Source: Gammaproteobacteria bacterium (GTDB lineage Bacteria > Pseudomonadota > Gammaproteobacteria > Pseudomonadales > Azotimanducaceae). From it: a stretch of DNA of 34,365 nt. The notes under the pieces are model-generated. The model was not told the DNA's origin. It did not search any database and worked only from the letters and a program-made list of their open reading frames with translations. Location of the stretch: NCBI GenBank assembly GCA_002704225.1, contig PAFU01000028.1, positions 1,967 to 36,331 of the forward strand, in the 5' to 3' direction. This document shows positions 16,078 to 24,478 of the stretch, piece after piece. Within the stretch, counting starts at the first letter, position 1, and every line of letters starts with the position of its first letter. The translations under genes and the position numbers were made by a program.

Positions 16078-16945
16078 GATCACCAATCACCGTTACCCGC
16101 TCCATCTTTCGCACCGCAGGATAGTAGTCTGCCGCCGCATAGTGCTGGGCTCCTCGGTTGTCCCAAAACGCGAGCGAATCAGCGCGCCACCGAAAGCGAC
16201 ATTGAAAATCTGGGATACTGGCCTGCTGGTAAAGCTGGGCCAGCAGCAGGTCGGATGCCTGTGAATCCATACCCTCGATGTAACGGGTAAAGGCGCTGTT
16301 TACGTAAAGCGACTTGCGCCCGCTGACCGGATGGGTCCTGACAACAGGATGGCGCATGGGCGGATACTCCCGGCGTTTTGCCTCAATAGCCTCTTCCGAT
16401 GCTCCTTGATTGCGCATACCTTCCAAAAATGGCGTGTTGTCATGCACCGCCACCAATCCGTCCAAACGCGTTCGGGTGTCCTTCGGCAGCGCGTCGTAGG
16501 CAGCTTCCATGTTGGCAAACAAGGTATCGCCACCCACCTCAGGGACCTCACGCGCACGCAGCACCGAGCCCAGCGAGGGAAATTCTCGCCAAGTCACATC
16601 GCTGTGCCAAATGTTTATGGTGGGCGGCCGGTCCGGTCCGTTATCCAAGTGAATAAGCTCCGGGTAGGCATCGTTATTGGACGCAAAGGGATGCACTTCC
16701 AGCTCGCCAAAACGCCTAGCGAACCCGATGTGCTGCTCAGCAGTCAGCGACTGATCACGGAAGAAAATGACCTTGCGCTCTACCAGCAAAGCCTGCAAAA
16801 ACTCAACCACCTCATCACTGAGCGATTGGGCCAGATCAATACCCAGCACTTCTGTACCAATCACGGGACTGAGATGATGTAACTCAAACCCCTGTCGTCT
16901 TTCATTTTCGAGAGCCTGACTCTCAACATGGTGCGCACCCAGCAT
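16067..16945 (-). CDS. TauD/TfdA-family Fe(II)/2-oxoglutarate dioxygenase
   Basis: 292 residues. The iron-binding triad is His114, Asp116 (WHSDVTW) and His268 (NRGAQHY). Thr141 and Arg279 fall at the 2-oxoglutarate contacts of TauD. The GTEVLGIDLAQSLSDEV start of the core fold is typical. Family members hydroxylate taurine, alkyl sulfates, 2,4-D and other acids, using oxygen and 2-oxoglutarate. AAGGAGA precedes the ATG. It is the last gene of a leftward three-gene operon with the NUDT19-like Nudix hydrolase and a PhyH dioxygenase; the pairing with PhyH suggests two hydroxylation steps on one route. No taurine or sulfonate transport genes are present, so a taurine role is unlikely. Confidence 0.92.
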   Translation of the reverse strand: MLGAHHVESQALENERRQGFELHHLSPVIGTEVLGIDLAQSLSDEVVEFLQALLVERKVIFFRDQSLTAEQHIGFARRFGELEVHPFASNNDAYPELIHLDNGPDRPPTINIWHSDVTWREFPSLGSVLRAREVPEVGGDTLFANMEAAYDALPKDTRTRLDGLVAVHDNTPFLEGMRNQGASEEAIEAKRREYPPMRHPVVRTHPVSGRKSLYVNSAFTRYIEGMDSQASDLLLAQLYQQASIPDFQCRFRWRADSLAFWDNRGAQHYAAADYYPAVRKMERVTVIGDRPV

Positions 16946-16974
16946 CTCTTCTCCTTACAACGTCAGCAAACGTT

Positions 16975-17745
16975 TCAGTAACGCTCGACCGTGTTCTCAA
17001 ACACGAAGCCACCCTGCGGCATGGCCAAACGGTGGCGCGCCCCCTCGATGTCCGGGTTCCACTCGTCGTATCCGGCATCACCCTTCCACATGGCCACACG
17101 CTCGCCGGAGGCTGCAGGCACCACTCGAGTGTTGTAGGTGATGCCGGTGTTTTGGCCGAAATGCTCTATTACCGCGTCTGCTGACGCTTTCAGCGATAGG
17201 TGATACAGGGTCACCCATGTCGGTGGCACCAGATCGATTTCACCCTCGCCATGTTTACGCAGTGCTTCCGCGGGATTTAGCCAAGCATGGTCCTTGATTT
17301 CGCCATCATCAATTGCCACGTCCATGGCACCCTGTACCTTGGCGACAAAAAACCAGGTAGCAAAACGCTTCTGTTGACCGGGAGGCGGTGTCCAATGAGA
17401 CAAGAACACGTAGTCCTCAGACGCCACGGTAATTCCGGCTTCTTCTTCTGTCTCTCGCACCGCAGCCGCACGTGCGGCAGATTCGATGTTGTTCGCATCG
17501 ACCTCACCACCGGGGTAATCGGCAGCATCAATTTTGCCGCCGGGGAATACCCACATGCCGCCAAAAGTGATTTTTGAGTTTTTACGCAGCATCAGCACTT
17601 CCACACCGGAAACGCCATCGCGCAGCAGGACAACCGTCGCGGCAGGTATCAGCGCAGAGACATTGGGATCATCCTCGCTACGCGATTCAATGTTGCCGTA
17701 CATATCGTTGCGGTGTTGCGTTGCATTATCTGTGGTCTCGGTCAT
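16975..17745 (-). CDS. Nudix hydrolase, NUDT19-like (possible acyl-CoA diphosphatase)
   Basis: 256 residues. The Nudix core is present as FPGG (67-70) and RETEEEAGI (97-105), but the space between them is longer than the canonical GX5EX7REUXEEXGU box because of an insertion (about residues 71-90, DAADYPGGEVDANN). This split box is characteristic of NUDT19/RP2p, mammalian CoA and acyl-CoA diphosphatases. The early segment VEVLMLRKNSKITFGGMW also fits. The reaction would cleave CoA esters to 3',5'-ADP and acyl-phosphopantetheine. It sits between two dioxygenase genes in a leftward operon, 38 bases after PhyH. Its job might be removal of dead-end CoA thioesters; that is inference. Confidence 0.88.
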   Translation of the reverse strand: MTETTDNATQHRNDMYGNIESRSEDDPNVSALIPAATVVLLRDGVSGVEVLMLRKNSKITFGGMWVFPGGKIDAADYPGGEVDANNIESAARAAAVRETEEEAGITVASEDYVFLSHWTPPPGQQKRFATWFFVAKVQGAMDVAIDDGEIKDHAWLNPAEALRKHGEGEIDLVPPTWVTLYHLSLKASADAVIEHFGQNTGITYNTRVVPAASGERVAMWKGDAGYDEWNPDIEGARHRLAMPQGGFVFENTVERY

Positions 17746-17783
17746 GTACTACTCCGTTCGTTTGCTTTTCTCGTGGTCAACGG

Positions 17784-18689
17784 CTATCCGGCACGCTGCA
17801 AGGCTGGGGACCAGTCCTCCCACATGTTTGCGGTCACCGGCTTGGTGCGCAGGGTATCCAAATCATTGGTCCAGAAGTCAGCCAATACCGCCTGTCGAAT
17901 CTGTTCGCTGTAATTTTGGCCCGCCGCGTGGGCCAGACGATGATGCCAAAATACGATATCCCCAGCTTGGCCGTAACATTCTACCGGCTCTACCTCATCA
18001 ATGATGCGACTCAGTTCCGCCTTGTACGCCTCGCTGTGGCTAATACCCTTAAACGCGGGCAGGTGAGGGTAGTAGGGAACTCTCGGCTGGTCGTAGCGTA
18101 GGGCGAAAGTAGGAAACAAACGGGTATGGGAACCCGGCCATACCTTGAACGCACCGCCATCCGCAGGACAATCGTCCAGCAAACCCACGATGCCTAGCTG
18201 AAAAGGGTGGCCGTCCGTATGGCAGCCATCCGCCTCACGAGCCTTGTTGCCGTAGGGCAAGGTACAGTACACGCCGCGGGCACCCTCGTTGCCCAGCGCG
18301 GGATCCGTGGGCCCACCGGGCCATGCCGGACCGTGACTTCCCATGGGCGACCCATCAACCACCGCCTGCCGTAACCGCCCTCCCAGTAATTGCTGAGCCA
18401 TCTGACAAATGAATTCCGAATAAATCAGTCGAATGACATCAGCGTTCACCCCAAGAAATCGGTTCAGCCATCGATAGTCCGCGCGCATATGCCGCTCATC
18501 AGAACTTTCGTCCTGTTCACTGAACGGTCCAACAAAACTCGCCGGATCATTTGGTTGCAGTCGAGTATTCGGCGGCAGCGCCTGCCACATCAGGTCTCTG
18601 ACTCGTCGACAAAGCGCGGTATCCATGGCACCCGGGACGATCAAATAGCCCTGAGTTTTGAAAAAACGGATTTGTTCCGCATTAAGCAT
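17784..18689 (-). CDS. Phytanoyl-CoA dioxygenase (PhyH) family protein
   Basis: 301 residues with the non-haem iron triad His157, Asp159 (CHTDG) and His254 (RLAHAAG), and Arg265 eleven residues later for 2-oxoglutarate. The start FFKTQGYLIVPGAMD is the standard PhyH opening. Family members hydroxylate phytanoyl-CoA, ectoine and many secondary metabolites. GGGGAGG precedes the ATG at 18689. It is the first gene of the leftward operon and is transcribed divergently from the 806-residue fused CoA-transferase with a 103-base gap, so the two may share control. Alpha-hydroxylation of a branched acyl-CoA or acid is the simplest guess; other hydroxylations are possible. Confidence 0.9.
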   Translation of the reverse strand: MLNAEQIRFFKTQGYLIVPGAMDTALCRRVRDLMWQALPPNTRLQPNDPASFVGPFSEQDESSDERHMRADYRWLNRFLGVNADVIRLIYSEFICQMAQQLLGGRLRQAVVDGSPMGSHGPAWPGGPTDPALGNEGARGVYCTLPYGNKAREADGCHTDGHPFQLGIVGLLDDCPADGGAFKVWPGSHTRLFPTFALRYDQPRVPYYPHLPAFKGISHSEAYKAELSRIIDEVEPVECYGQAGDIVFWHHRLAHAAGQNYSEQIRQAVLADFWTNDLDTLRTKPVTANMWEDWSPALQRAG

Positions 18690-18792
18690 TGTCGCCTCCC
18701 CGAGCGCTGCATTGCATCAACATAGCATTCTGAACTTTCTCTGACCATTTCGCTGGGCTATTGTCTTTGGCGGAGAGGAATAAGGAACTTTC

Positions 18793-21213
18793 ATGGCGTT
18801 AGCAGACATACGCGTTATCGATTTAACCGATGAACGTGGCATTTATGGCACCAAACTACTGGCCGACCTCGGGGCGCAAGTCATCCGCCCAGAGAGCGCG
18901 ACGGGCGATCCACTACGCCAACGCGGGCCCTTTTTGCAGTCCAAGACTGGCGCCATATCACTTTGGCACAGCTTCTTCGCATCCAATCGAACCTTTGTCC
19001 AGGTCGACAGCGCAGACCCAGCGGCAAGGCAAACCCTGCAAAGGCTGGCCGAAGCCGCTGATATTATTTGCCGATGTGATCAAAGCGATTCAGCAGCACT
19101 CGTGGACATTGAGGCCGCCAAGCGCGCCAACCCCGGCTTAGTCGTTGTAGAACTGTCATCCTTCGGCAAGGAGGGGCCATGGTCAGATTACCTAGCGCCC
19201 GACATCGTTGCCGGTGCATTGGGCGGCGCGGCTGCCACAACCGGCGACGCGAACACACCGCCGCTGAAGAACTTTGGTGATCTGAATTTTATGATTTCAG
19301 GTGCCTATGCGGCCATCGCCGCACTCAGCGCTCTATACCACCAACGCAACACAGGCCAAGGTCAGAGCACACACCTATCTGTCCACGAGAGCATCGCATC
19401 GTGTCTGGAACAGGTCTTCATGTTCTACTTTTATCAGCAAACCCTGAACCGCCCAGAAGGTCGAGTACTGCCCCGCCGCGGCGCCCTGCACTGGTCAGAT
19501 GCCTATGGGGTTATGCCGGGCAAGAACGGTTGCATCATGGCAACACCGGCGCCGAATTTTGACAATCAGTTGATGTGGTGGATCGAAGAGGACGTGCACG
19601 AAGATCTGATCGATCCCAAATACATGGAGCCGGAGAATCTGCGACTGCGAACCCAGCGCGCCATGGACATCATGAGTCGCTGGGTCGCTACCAAGGACGT
19701 GGAAGCACTGTTTCACGAGGCCCAGTCGCGGCACGCGCCCTACGGCTGGGTTCTGCCCATCGAAAAAGTGGCCGAAAACCCGCAGCTGCAGGCGCGGGAT
19801 TGGTATGTGCCGTATCAGATTGACGACGTGAACATTACCTCCCCGGGGACGCCCTATCATTTCAGCAAGACACCTTGGCAGCTCAAGCCATACCAATCTC
19901 AGGCAATCCCCATCAGCGCCGTCGCTGACCAGCTACGCTGGCAAACGCGCACACATCAGGCCGAGAACGCGCCAGGCAGCAAACCGCTGGCTGGCATCAA
20001 GGTGTTGGACTTCACTCACGTGCTGGCTGGACCCTTCGCCACACGCATGCTTGCCGACATGGGTGCTGACGTCATCAAGATCAATTCCAGCGAACGCGCA
20101 GTGACAACCCAAGACCCCCACCACCCCTATTACTTGATGTGGAATCGCAACAAACGCGCCTTAGCGTTAAAAATGTCGGACGACTCGGCCAAGGCGCTCG
20201 CAAGGCGGCTCGCCGACGAAGCAGACATCGTGATCGACAACTTTTCGGTAGGCGTACTGGATCGCTGGGGCATTGGTTATAACGAGGTGAGCCAAACCAA
20301 TCCCGGTGTGATTTACGTACAGATGTCTGGCATGGGGGACGGCGGCCCGTGGTCAAAATACGTCACCTACGCTCCCACCATTCATGCCTTATGCGGTATC
20401 ACGGCGACTACCGGTGTGCCCGGCCGCGAGGACATTGGTATCGGCTTTTCCTATAACGACCATCAGGCCGGTCTGCACGGGGCCGTTGCGGTCTTGGCAG
20501 CGCTGCAAGCCCGGCGCACAACCGGCAGCGGTCAGCGTGTGGACATTTCACAATTCGAGGTAGGCATTAACTTCATCGGACCCTCCTTACTCGATCTGGC
20601 GGCGAACGGTACAAAGGCTCGTCCTGTGGGTAACGACCTGCCCTACGATGCGGTAGCGCCACACGGTTGCTACCGATGCGCCGATCAGACTAAGGAAACC
20701 GGCGCCGACGAAGCAACGGCTCGCCAAGTCAGTGAACGCTGGATCGCCATTGCTTGTATGAACGAATCCCAGTGGCAGGCGCTTTACCAACTCATGGGGC
20801 AACCGGATTGGGCGGCGCAGGATATCTTTGCCACCCAGGCAGCCCGCTATGAGCATCGTGAGTTGTTGAACGAACACCTCTCGGCATGGACTCGTAACGC
20901 CGATGCCCTCACGCTTATGCAGCAATGTCAGCAGGCCGGTGTGCCCGCAGGGGTCGTGCAAGACGGTGCCGACCTCGTGGAACATGACCCTCAGTTGCGT
21001 CAGCGAGGCTTCCTGCAACCCATGGACGATGTACACCCGACTTTGGGACCCACATGGATCGACCGGCTGGTCATTCAGTTCGACACCACCCCCTGCGACG
21101 ACTATCAGCGCACCCGGGCGGTTGGCGAAGACAGCGCCGCCATTTTAAAAGATTGGCTTGGCATGGACGAGGCCACCCTAGCCGAACTCAATAACGCCGG
21201 TGTGTTGAGCTAG
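18793..21213 (+). CDS. Double-domain class III CoA-transferase fusion (inactive N half, active C half)
   Basis: 806 residues, twice the family length. Two complete CaiB/BaiF modules are visible. The N-terminal module covers about 1-385, with ADIRVIDLTDERGIYGTKLL near the start and NTGQGQ at 186-191. The C-terminal module covers about 397-806, with GIKVLDFTHVLAGPFATRML at 401-420. In the C module the catalytic aspartate is Asp556 (YNDHQAGLHG). In the N module the aligned site is Phe166 (NFMISG), although an Asp163 three residues earlier leaves an alternative alignment possible. The arrangement is a covalent version of heteromeric CoA-transferases with one active subunit. AGGAA lies upstream of the ATG. 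It is single-gene and divergent from the PhyH operon. Confidence 0.92.
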   Translation: MALADIRVIDLTDERGIYGTKLLADLGAQVIRPESATGDPLRQRGPFLQSKTGAISLWHSFFASNRTFVQVDSADPAARQTLQRLAEAADIICRCDQSDSAALVDIEAAKRANPGLVVVELSSFGKEGPWSDYLAPDIVAGALGGAAATTGDANTPPLKNFGDLNFMISGAYAAIAALSALYHQRNTGQGQSTHLSVHESIASCLEQVFMFYFYQQTLNRPEGRVLPRRGALHWSDAYGVMPGKNGCIMATPAPNFDNQLMWWIEEDVHEDLIDPKYMEPENLRLRTQRAMDIMSRWVATKDVEALFHEAQSRHAPYGWVLPIEKVAENPQLQARDWYVPYQIDDVNITSPGTPYHFSKTPWQLKPYQSQAIPISAVADQLRWQTRTHQAENAPGSKPLAGIKVLDFTHVLAGPFATRMLADMGADVIKINSSERAVTTQDPHHPYYLMWNRNKRALALKMSDDSAKALARRLADEADIVIDNFSVGVLDRWGIGYNEVSQTNPGVIYVQMSGMGDGGPWSKYVTYAPTIHALCGITATTGVPGREDIGIGFSYNDHQAGLHGAVAVLAALQARRTTGSGQRVDISQFEVGINFIGPSLLDLAANGTKARPVGNDLPYDAVAPHGCYRCADQTKETGADEATARQVSERWIAIACMNESQWQALYQLMGQPDWAAQDIFATQAARYEHRELLNEHLSAWTRNADALTLMQQCQQAGVPAGVVQDGADLVEHDPQLRQRGFLQPMDDVHPTLGPTWIDRLVIQFDTTPCDDYQRTRAVGEDSAAILKDWLGMDEATLAELNNAGVLS

Positions 21214-21216
21214 CGC

Positions 21217-22137
21217 TCAGCTGAACCAGCGCGCAAGAATCCACTCGGCACAGCGCCGGTGCTCCTGCAAGGGTTCGGGATCAAGGCCCTGATCGAGCAA
21301 AGAGCCCGCGGAGGAAAGACCCACTCGCCCCTGCTGCCGCAGCGCGTCGATACCGGCCAGCAGTTTGTTTCGTCGACGTTTGCTCGTCAGTTCAATAACG
21401 CCCACTTGGCCGCCAGACGACAACGCTTCGTAGAGCATGGATGCACTGTCAGCACTCACCCAAACTTGGCTGGCCTTCGCCAGCGCCTGAGTCAGCCAAT
21501 CAGGCGGATTGTCTGTATAGCGGAGCACCCTTGCATTTGGCGCGCCGGCCAGCGCCGCCACGACCGCGCCAACCAAGCCTTCCGCACTGCGAGGCGAATC
21601 TGAAATTTGCCAGTGGACGTCTGGACTCTGCTGAACAATATTCGCCACCGCTTCAGCGATCTCGGCGTCCTGCCAGTGGAAGTGATCGTTCATCCCACCC
21701 AGCAAGATGACCCCTCGATCCGGCGCTTTTGTACCGGACTCGCTCGGCCCCAACATACCCAGTGTGCGCAAAACCTTTCGCTCAGACCACGCGCTATCGT
21801 GCTCGGGCACAAGGGCAAGGTCATAGCAAAAACTCGGCAGACTGGGTTTCATCAGTACGATTGCGCGACTGCCCAGATGCCAGCGCGCGCGCGCCATGGG
21901 CAGATGGGTCCGGCGACCGGCACCAATCAAGAGATCCGGAGCATCGGCCGGATCCCGCCACAGCGCCGACCAGTCGTCGGCGTAATCCACTAGGGCGATA
22001 TCACGCACAGCCAACTCGGCGTCTTCGCCTGCGTGGACAGGCAGGCGCTCACGAAAACCCTGCAGCAGACCGGCAGTTTGCTTTTCGTGACCGGGCCGGC
22101 CATCGGTGAAGCGCCAAATGCGTAGGCTCAGGGGCAT
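21217..22137 (-). CDS. ELM1/GtrOC1-family protein (DUF1022-like, putative nucleotide-sugar/LPS-related)
   Basis: 306 residues from the ATG at 22137, preceded by GAGAG; a longer frame to 22200 lacks a ribosome site. The start LRIWRFTDGRPGHEKQTAGL is the diagnostic N-terminus of the ELM1 family (related to plant mitochondrial fission protein ELM1). Other conserved parts are LLIGAGRRTHLPM and VWVSADSASMLYEALSSGG, which have the look of a GT-B-type nucleotide-sugar site. Bacterial function is not established; association with cell-surface glycan synthesis is suggested for some members. Only three bases separate its stop from that of the convergent CoA-transferase, with no room for a terminator between them. 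Confidence 0.85.
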   Translation of the reverse strand: MPLSLRIWRFTDGRPGHEKQTAGLLQGFRERLPVHAGEDAELAVRDIALVDYADDWSALWRDPADAPDLLIGAGRRTHLPMARARWHLGSRAIVLMKPSLPSFCYDLALVPEHDSAWSERKVLRTLGMLGPSESGTKAPDRGVILLGGMNDHFHWQDAEIAEAVANIVQQSPDVHWQISDSPRSAEGLVGAVVAALAGAPNARVLRYTDNPPDWLTQALAKASQVWVSADSASMLYEALSSGGQVGVIELTSKRRRNKLLAGIDALRQQGRVGLSSAGSLLDQGLDPEPLQEHRRCAEWILARWFS

Positions 22138-22169
22138 GCAATGCTCTCGAAAAAAAAACCAATATACCT

Positions 22170-22192
22170 GCGTATGAGCAAGGGGCATACGC
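22170..22192 (-). promoter_or_regulatory. Hairpin in the 5' leader of the ELM1-like gene
   Basis: GCGTATG and CATACGC form a 7-base stem with a nine-base loop, 33 bases before the chosen ATG. Nine consecutive T residues (leftward strand) follow about 11 bases later at 22150-22158. The T-run is too far from the stem for a standard terminator. An alternative in-frame ATG lies inside the stem. Confidence 0.3.
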
Positions 22193-22295
22193 CCGGACAT
22201 TGGCTGTAAATCACAAATTCACTTGAACCGAGCTTCGTGAACAGCTCACACTGACCATCCAAACGTCACCACCACCCCAACCATCTGAGGTACGT

Positions 22296-22928
22296 ATGCT
22301 GCAACTGCTTTGGCGAGGCGAATACGCCGTATTCACACTGCTGATCGTCGCCTTGATTCTCTCCCTGACGGTCCACGAACTGGGTCACGCCATGGTGGCC
22401 AAGTGGTTTGGTGATGACACCGCCGAGCGGGCTGGGCGCGTCACCCTGAATCCAATCGCGCATATTGACCCCATGGGACTGCTGATGGTGGTCATCGTTG
22501 GTTTCGGATTTGCCAAGCCCGTACCCACAAACCCTGCGAATTTCACCAGCCCTCGGGCGGATTTATGGGTGGCCGCAGCGGGTCCCTTAATGAATTTACT
22601 GTTGGCGGTGATTTGTTGGAATGGCTTCGTCTTGGCGTGGCATGCCGGATGGCAAAACCCCGCGGCCCAGCTGTTTTTTACCATCCTAGCTCAGATCAAT
22701 CTGCTGCTGATGGTTTTCAATCTTCTACCTATTGGCCCGTTAGACGGTCATTACATTGCGCCGCACTTTCTGCCAAACAAGTTGGCTCGGCTGTATCGAT
22801 TCTATAATGCCCGCTACGGTGCAATGCTTCTGCTGGCTCTCGTCATAGGCAGTTTGATGGGCCTTCCCATCCTGACCTTTTTGGCCGAGTTCTCAGCGAC
22901 ATTGCTGAACACCATCACACTGGTCTGA
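22296..22928 (+). CDS. Site-2 protease family (M50) membrane metalloprotease
   Basis: 210 residues, almost all hydrophobic, with about five membrane segments. The zinc motif HELGH is at 27-31 inside the first membrane segment, and the second conserved motif NLLPIGPLDGH is at 142-152 with Asp150 as third ligand. No PDZ domain is present, so it belongs to the short, bacterial-wide S2P group rather than RseP. The substrate is unknown. A GAGG sequence precedes the ATG. It is a single gene, divergent from the ELM1-like gene and convergent with metY. Confidence 0.92.
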   Translation: MLQLLWRGEYAVFTLLIVALILSLTVHELGHAMVAKWFGDDTAERAGRVTLNPIAHIDPMGLLMVVIVGFGFAKPVPTNPANFTSPRADLWVAAAGPLMNLLLAVICWNGFVLAWHAGWQNPAAQLFFTILAQINLLLMVFNLLPIGPLDGHYIAPHFLPNKLARLYRFYNARYGAMLLLALVIGSLMGLPILTFLAEFSATLLNTITLV

Positions 22929-22938
22929 CCCAGGCAGA

Positions 22939-22962
22939 CCTCAGCGGGGTACCCCGCCGAGG
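22939..22962. terminator. GC-rich hairpin between convergent M50 protease and metY genes
   Basis: CCTC-A-GCGGGG and CCCCGC-C-GAGG pair around a central TA, giving a stem of about ten pairs with one A/C mismatch; the innermost bases must form the loop. Its position in the 57-base gap between two stops suits a bidirectional terminator. Neither flank has a T-run, so the mode of termination is uncertain. Confidence 0.5.
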
Positions 22963-22985
22963 CTGCGGCCGTCGTGAAACAGCCG

Positions 22986-24251
22986 CTATGCTAGGGCCTG
23001 TTCCAAATCGGCAATGATGTCGTCAATGTGCTCGATGCCAACCGAAAGACGGATGGCTTCTGGAGCCACACCCACCGCTTTTTGCTCGTCTTCACTCAAC
23101 TGTCGGTGCGTGGTCGATGCTGGGTGGCATGCCAGCGACTTGGCATCACCAATGTTCACCAACCGCTTAAACAGTTGCAGGGCGTCGTAAAACTTGACAC
23201 CTGCTTCAAATCCACCTTTAACACCAAAGGTCATGATGCCGGATGCTGTGCCATTCATGTACTTTCGGGCCAGCGCATGATGCGGATGGCCTTCGAGACC
23301 GGCATAGCTCACCCACTCCACTTTGTCGTGGGCTTGCAAATACTTGGCAACCGCCATGGCGTTCTCGCAGTGGCGCTCCATCCGCAAAGGGAGGGTTTCA
23401 ATGCCCTGCAGCAACTGAAAGGCGCTTTGCGCGGACAGCGCCGCCCCAGTGTTACGCAATGGCACCGTTCGCGCCCGACCGATGTACGCCGCCGGCCCAA
23501 AGGCTTCGGTATAGACCACACCGTGATAACTGGCTTCCGGCTGGTTCAGTCCAGGGTAACGCGCGGCATTGTCCGTCCAAGGGAACTTGCCTGAATCAAC
23601 AATTACGCCGCCCAAGGTCGTACCGTGACCACCCATGTACTTGGTCACCGAGTGCACGACGATGTCCACACCGTGCTCGATGGGCTTAAGCAGCGAGGGT
23701 GAGGCCACGGTGTTGTCCGCAATGGTGCATACGCCGTGTCGATGAGCCATCTCAGTCACCGCCGCAATATCCACAATGTTTCCGGCGGGGTTGCCTATGG
23801 TTTCAAAGAATACAGCCTTGGTCTTTTCATCAATGAGGGCTTCCAACGCCGCTGCCGAATCGTCTGCTGCAAAGCGCACGTCGATACCAAGGGCTGGGAA
23901 CATATGCGCAAAGAGTGTGTATGTACCGCCATACAGCTGCGGTACCGTCACGATATTGTCCCCGGCATTGGCGATGTTAATGATGGCGTAATGAATCGCC
24001 GCACTACCAGCAGACACGGCCAGCGCGCCCACACCGCCTTCCAGGGCCGCAATACGCTGCTCCAAAACGTCACAGGTGGGATTCATGATTCGGCTGTAAA
24101 TATTGCCCGGTACGGCCAAATCAAACAGATCAGCACCGTGCTGCGCGTCATCGAATTCGTATGCAACAGTCTGATAAATCGGTGTGGTTACTGCGTGGGA
24201 CGTGGGGTCTGTCGTATAGCCAGCGTGAATCGCCAGTGTTTCATCTTTCAT
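22986..24251 (-). CDS. metY: O-acetylhomoserine sulfhydrylase (MetY), PLP-dependent
   Basis: 421 residues, the typical length. The start MKDETLAIHAGY and the PLP lysine Lys204 in SVTKYMGGHGT are diagnostic of the Cys/Met-metabolism PLP family, and IYSRIMNPTCDVLEQRIAAL-type residues (51-70) fit the MetY branch. The long insert around 235-262 (PGLNQPEASYHGVVY) is characteristic of O-acetylhomoserine aminocarboxypropyltransferases. It makes homocysteine from O-acetylhomoserine and sulfide in methionine synthesis. AAGGAG lies about 14 bases before the ATG, slightly far. Two short hairpins occupy the leader. It is a single gene, divergent from lptF. Confidence 0.95.
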   Translation of the reverse strand: MKDETLAIHAGYTTDPTSHAVTTPIYQTVAYEFDDAQHGADLFDLAVPGNIYSRIMNPTCDVLEQRIAALEGGVGALAVSAGSAAIHYAIINIANAGDNIVTVPQLYGGTYTLFAHMFPALGIDVRFAADDSAAALEALIDEKTKAVFFETIGNPAGNIVDIAAVTEMAHRHGVCTIADNTVASPSLLKPIEHGVDIVVHSVTKYMGGHGTTLGGVIVDSGKFPWTDNAARYPGLNQPEASYHGVVYTEAFGPAAYIGRARTVPLRNTGAALSAQSAFQLLQGIETLPLRMERHCENAMAVAKYLQAHDKVEWVSYAGLEGHPHHALARKYMNGTASGIMTFGVKGGFEAGVKFYDALQLFKRLVNIGDAKSLACHPASTTHRQLSEDEQKAVGVAPEAIRLSVGIEHIDDIIADLEQALA

Positions 24252-24276
24252 GGCCTTGCCTATGCTCCTTAGATTG

Positions 24277-24314
24277 CCACCCGACGGGTGGAGACATGAA
24301 TCGCATTTGCGATT
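24277..24314 (-). promoter_or_regulatory. Two tandem hairpins in the metY leader
   Basis: On the leftward strand, AATCGC-loop-GCGATT (24299-24314, 6-base stem, four-base loop) is followed by CCACCC-GTC-GGGTGG (24277-24291, perfect 6-base stem, three-base loop). The second hairpin ends 25 bases before the ATG and just upstream of the ribosome site AAGGAG. Position suggests control of metY or RNA stability. The sequence does not match the SAM riboswitch classes I can recall. Confidence 0.45.
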
Positions 24315-24478
24315 TATGGAAAGCGATATTGTGCCTCTGAAGCGGCTTGATGCCTAGGGAGCACATCCAATAATCCTCGGGCCGACCAGCGCGCCTAACA
24401 GAAAACCAAGTGAGAACTTTGCTCCACCGGCATAACCGTGCACACTCGTTGCACTGATTTCCTGGGAAGGTCTTTCCA

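Noticed and set aside
16067-16945. Taurine utilisation by the TauD-like enzyme
   Set aside because: No sulfonate transporter or tau genes are present; the neighbours are acyl-CoA and dioxygenase genes.
18390-18725. Rightward frame of 111 codons running into the divergent promoter region
   Set aside because: It covers the start of the PhyH gene on the other strand and shows no domain.
24252-24478. Possible SAM-II or SAM-I riboswitch before metY
   Set aside because: The conserved core sequences of those classes are absent; only two plain short hairpins are seen, so I report an unassigned leader structure.
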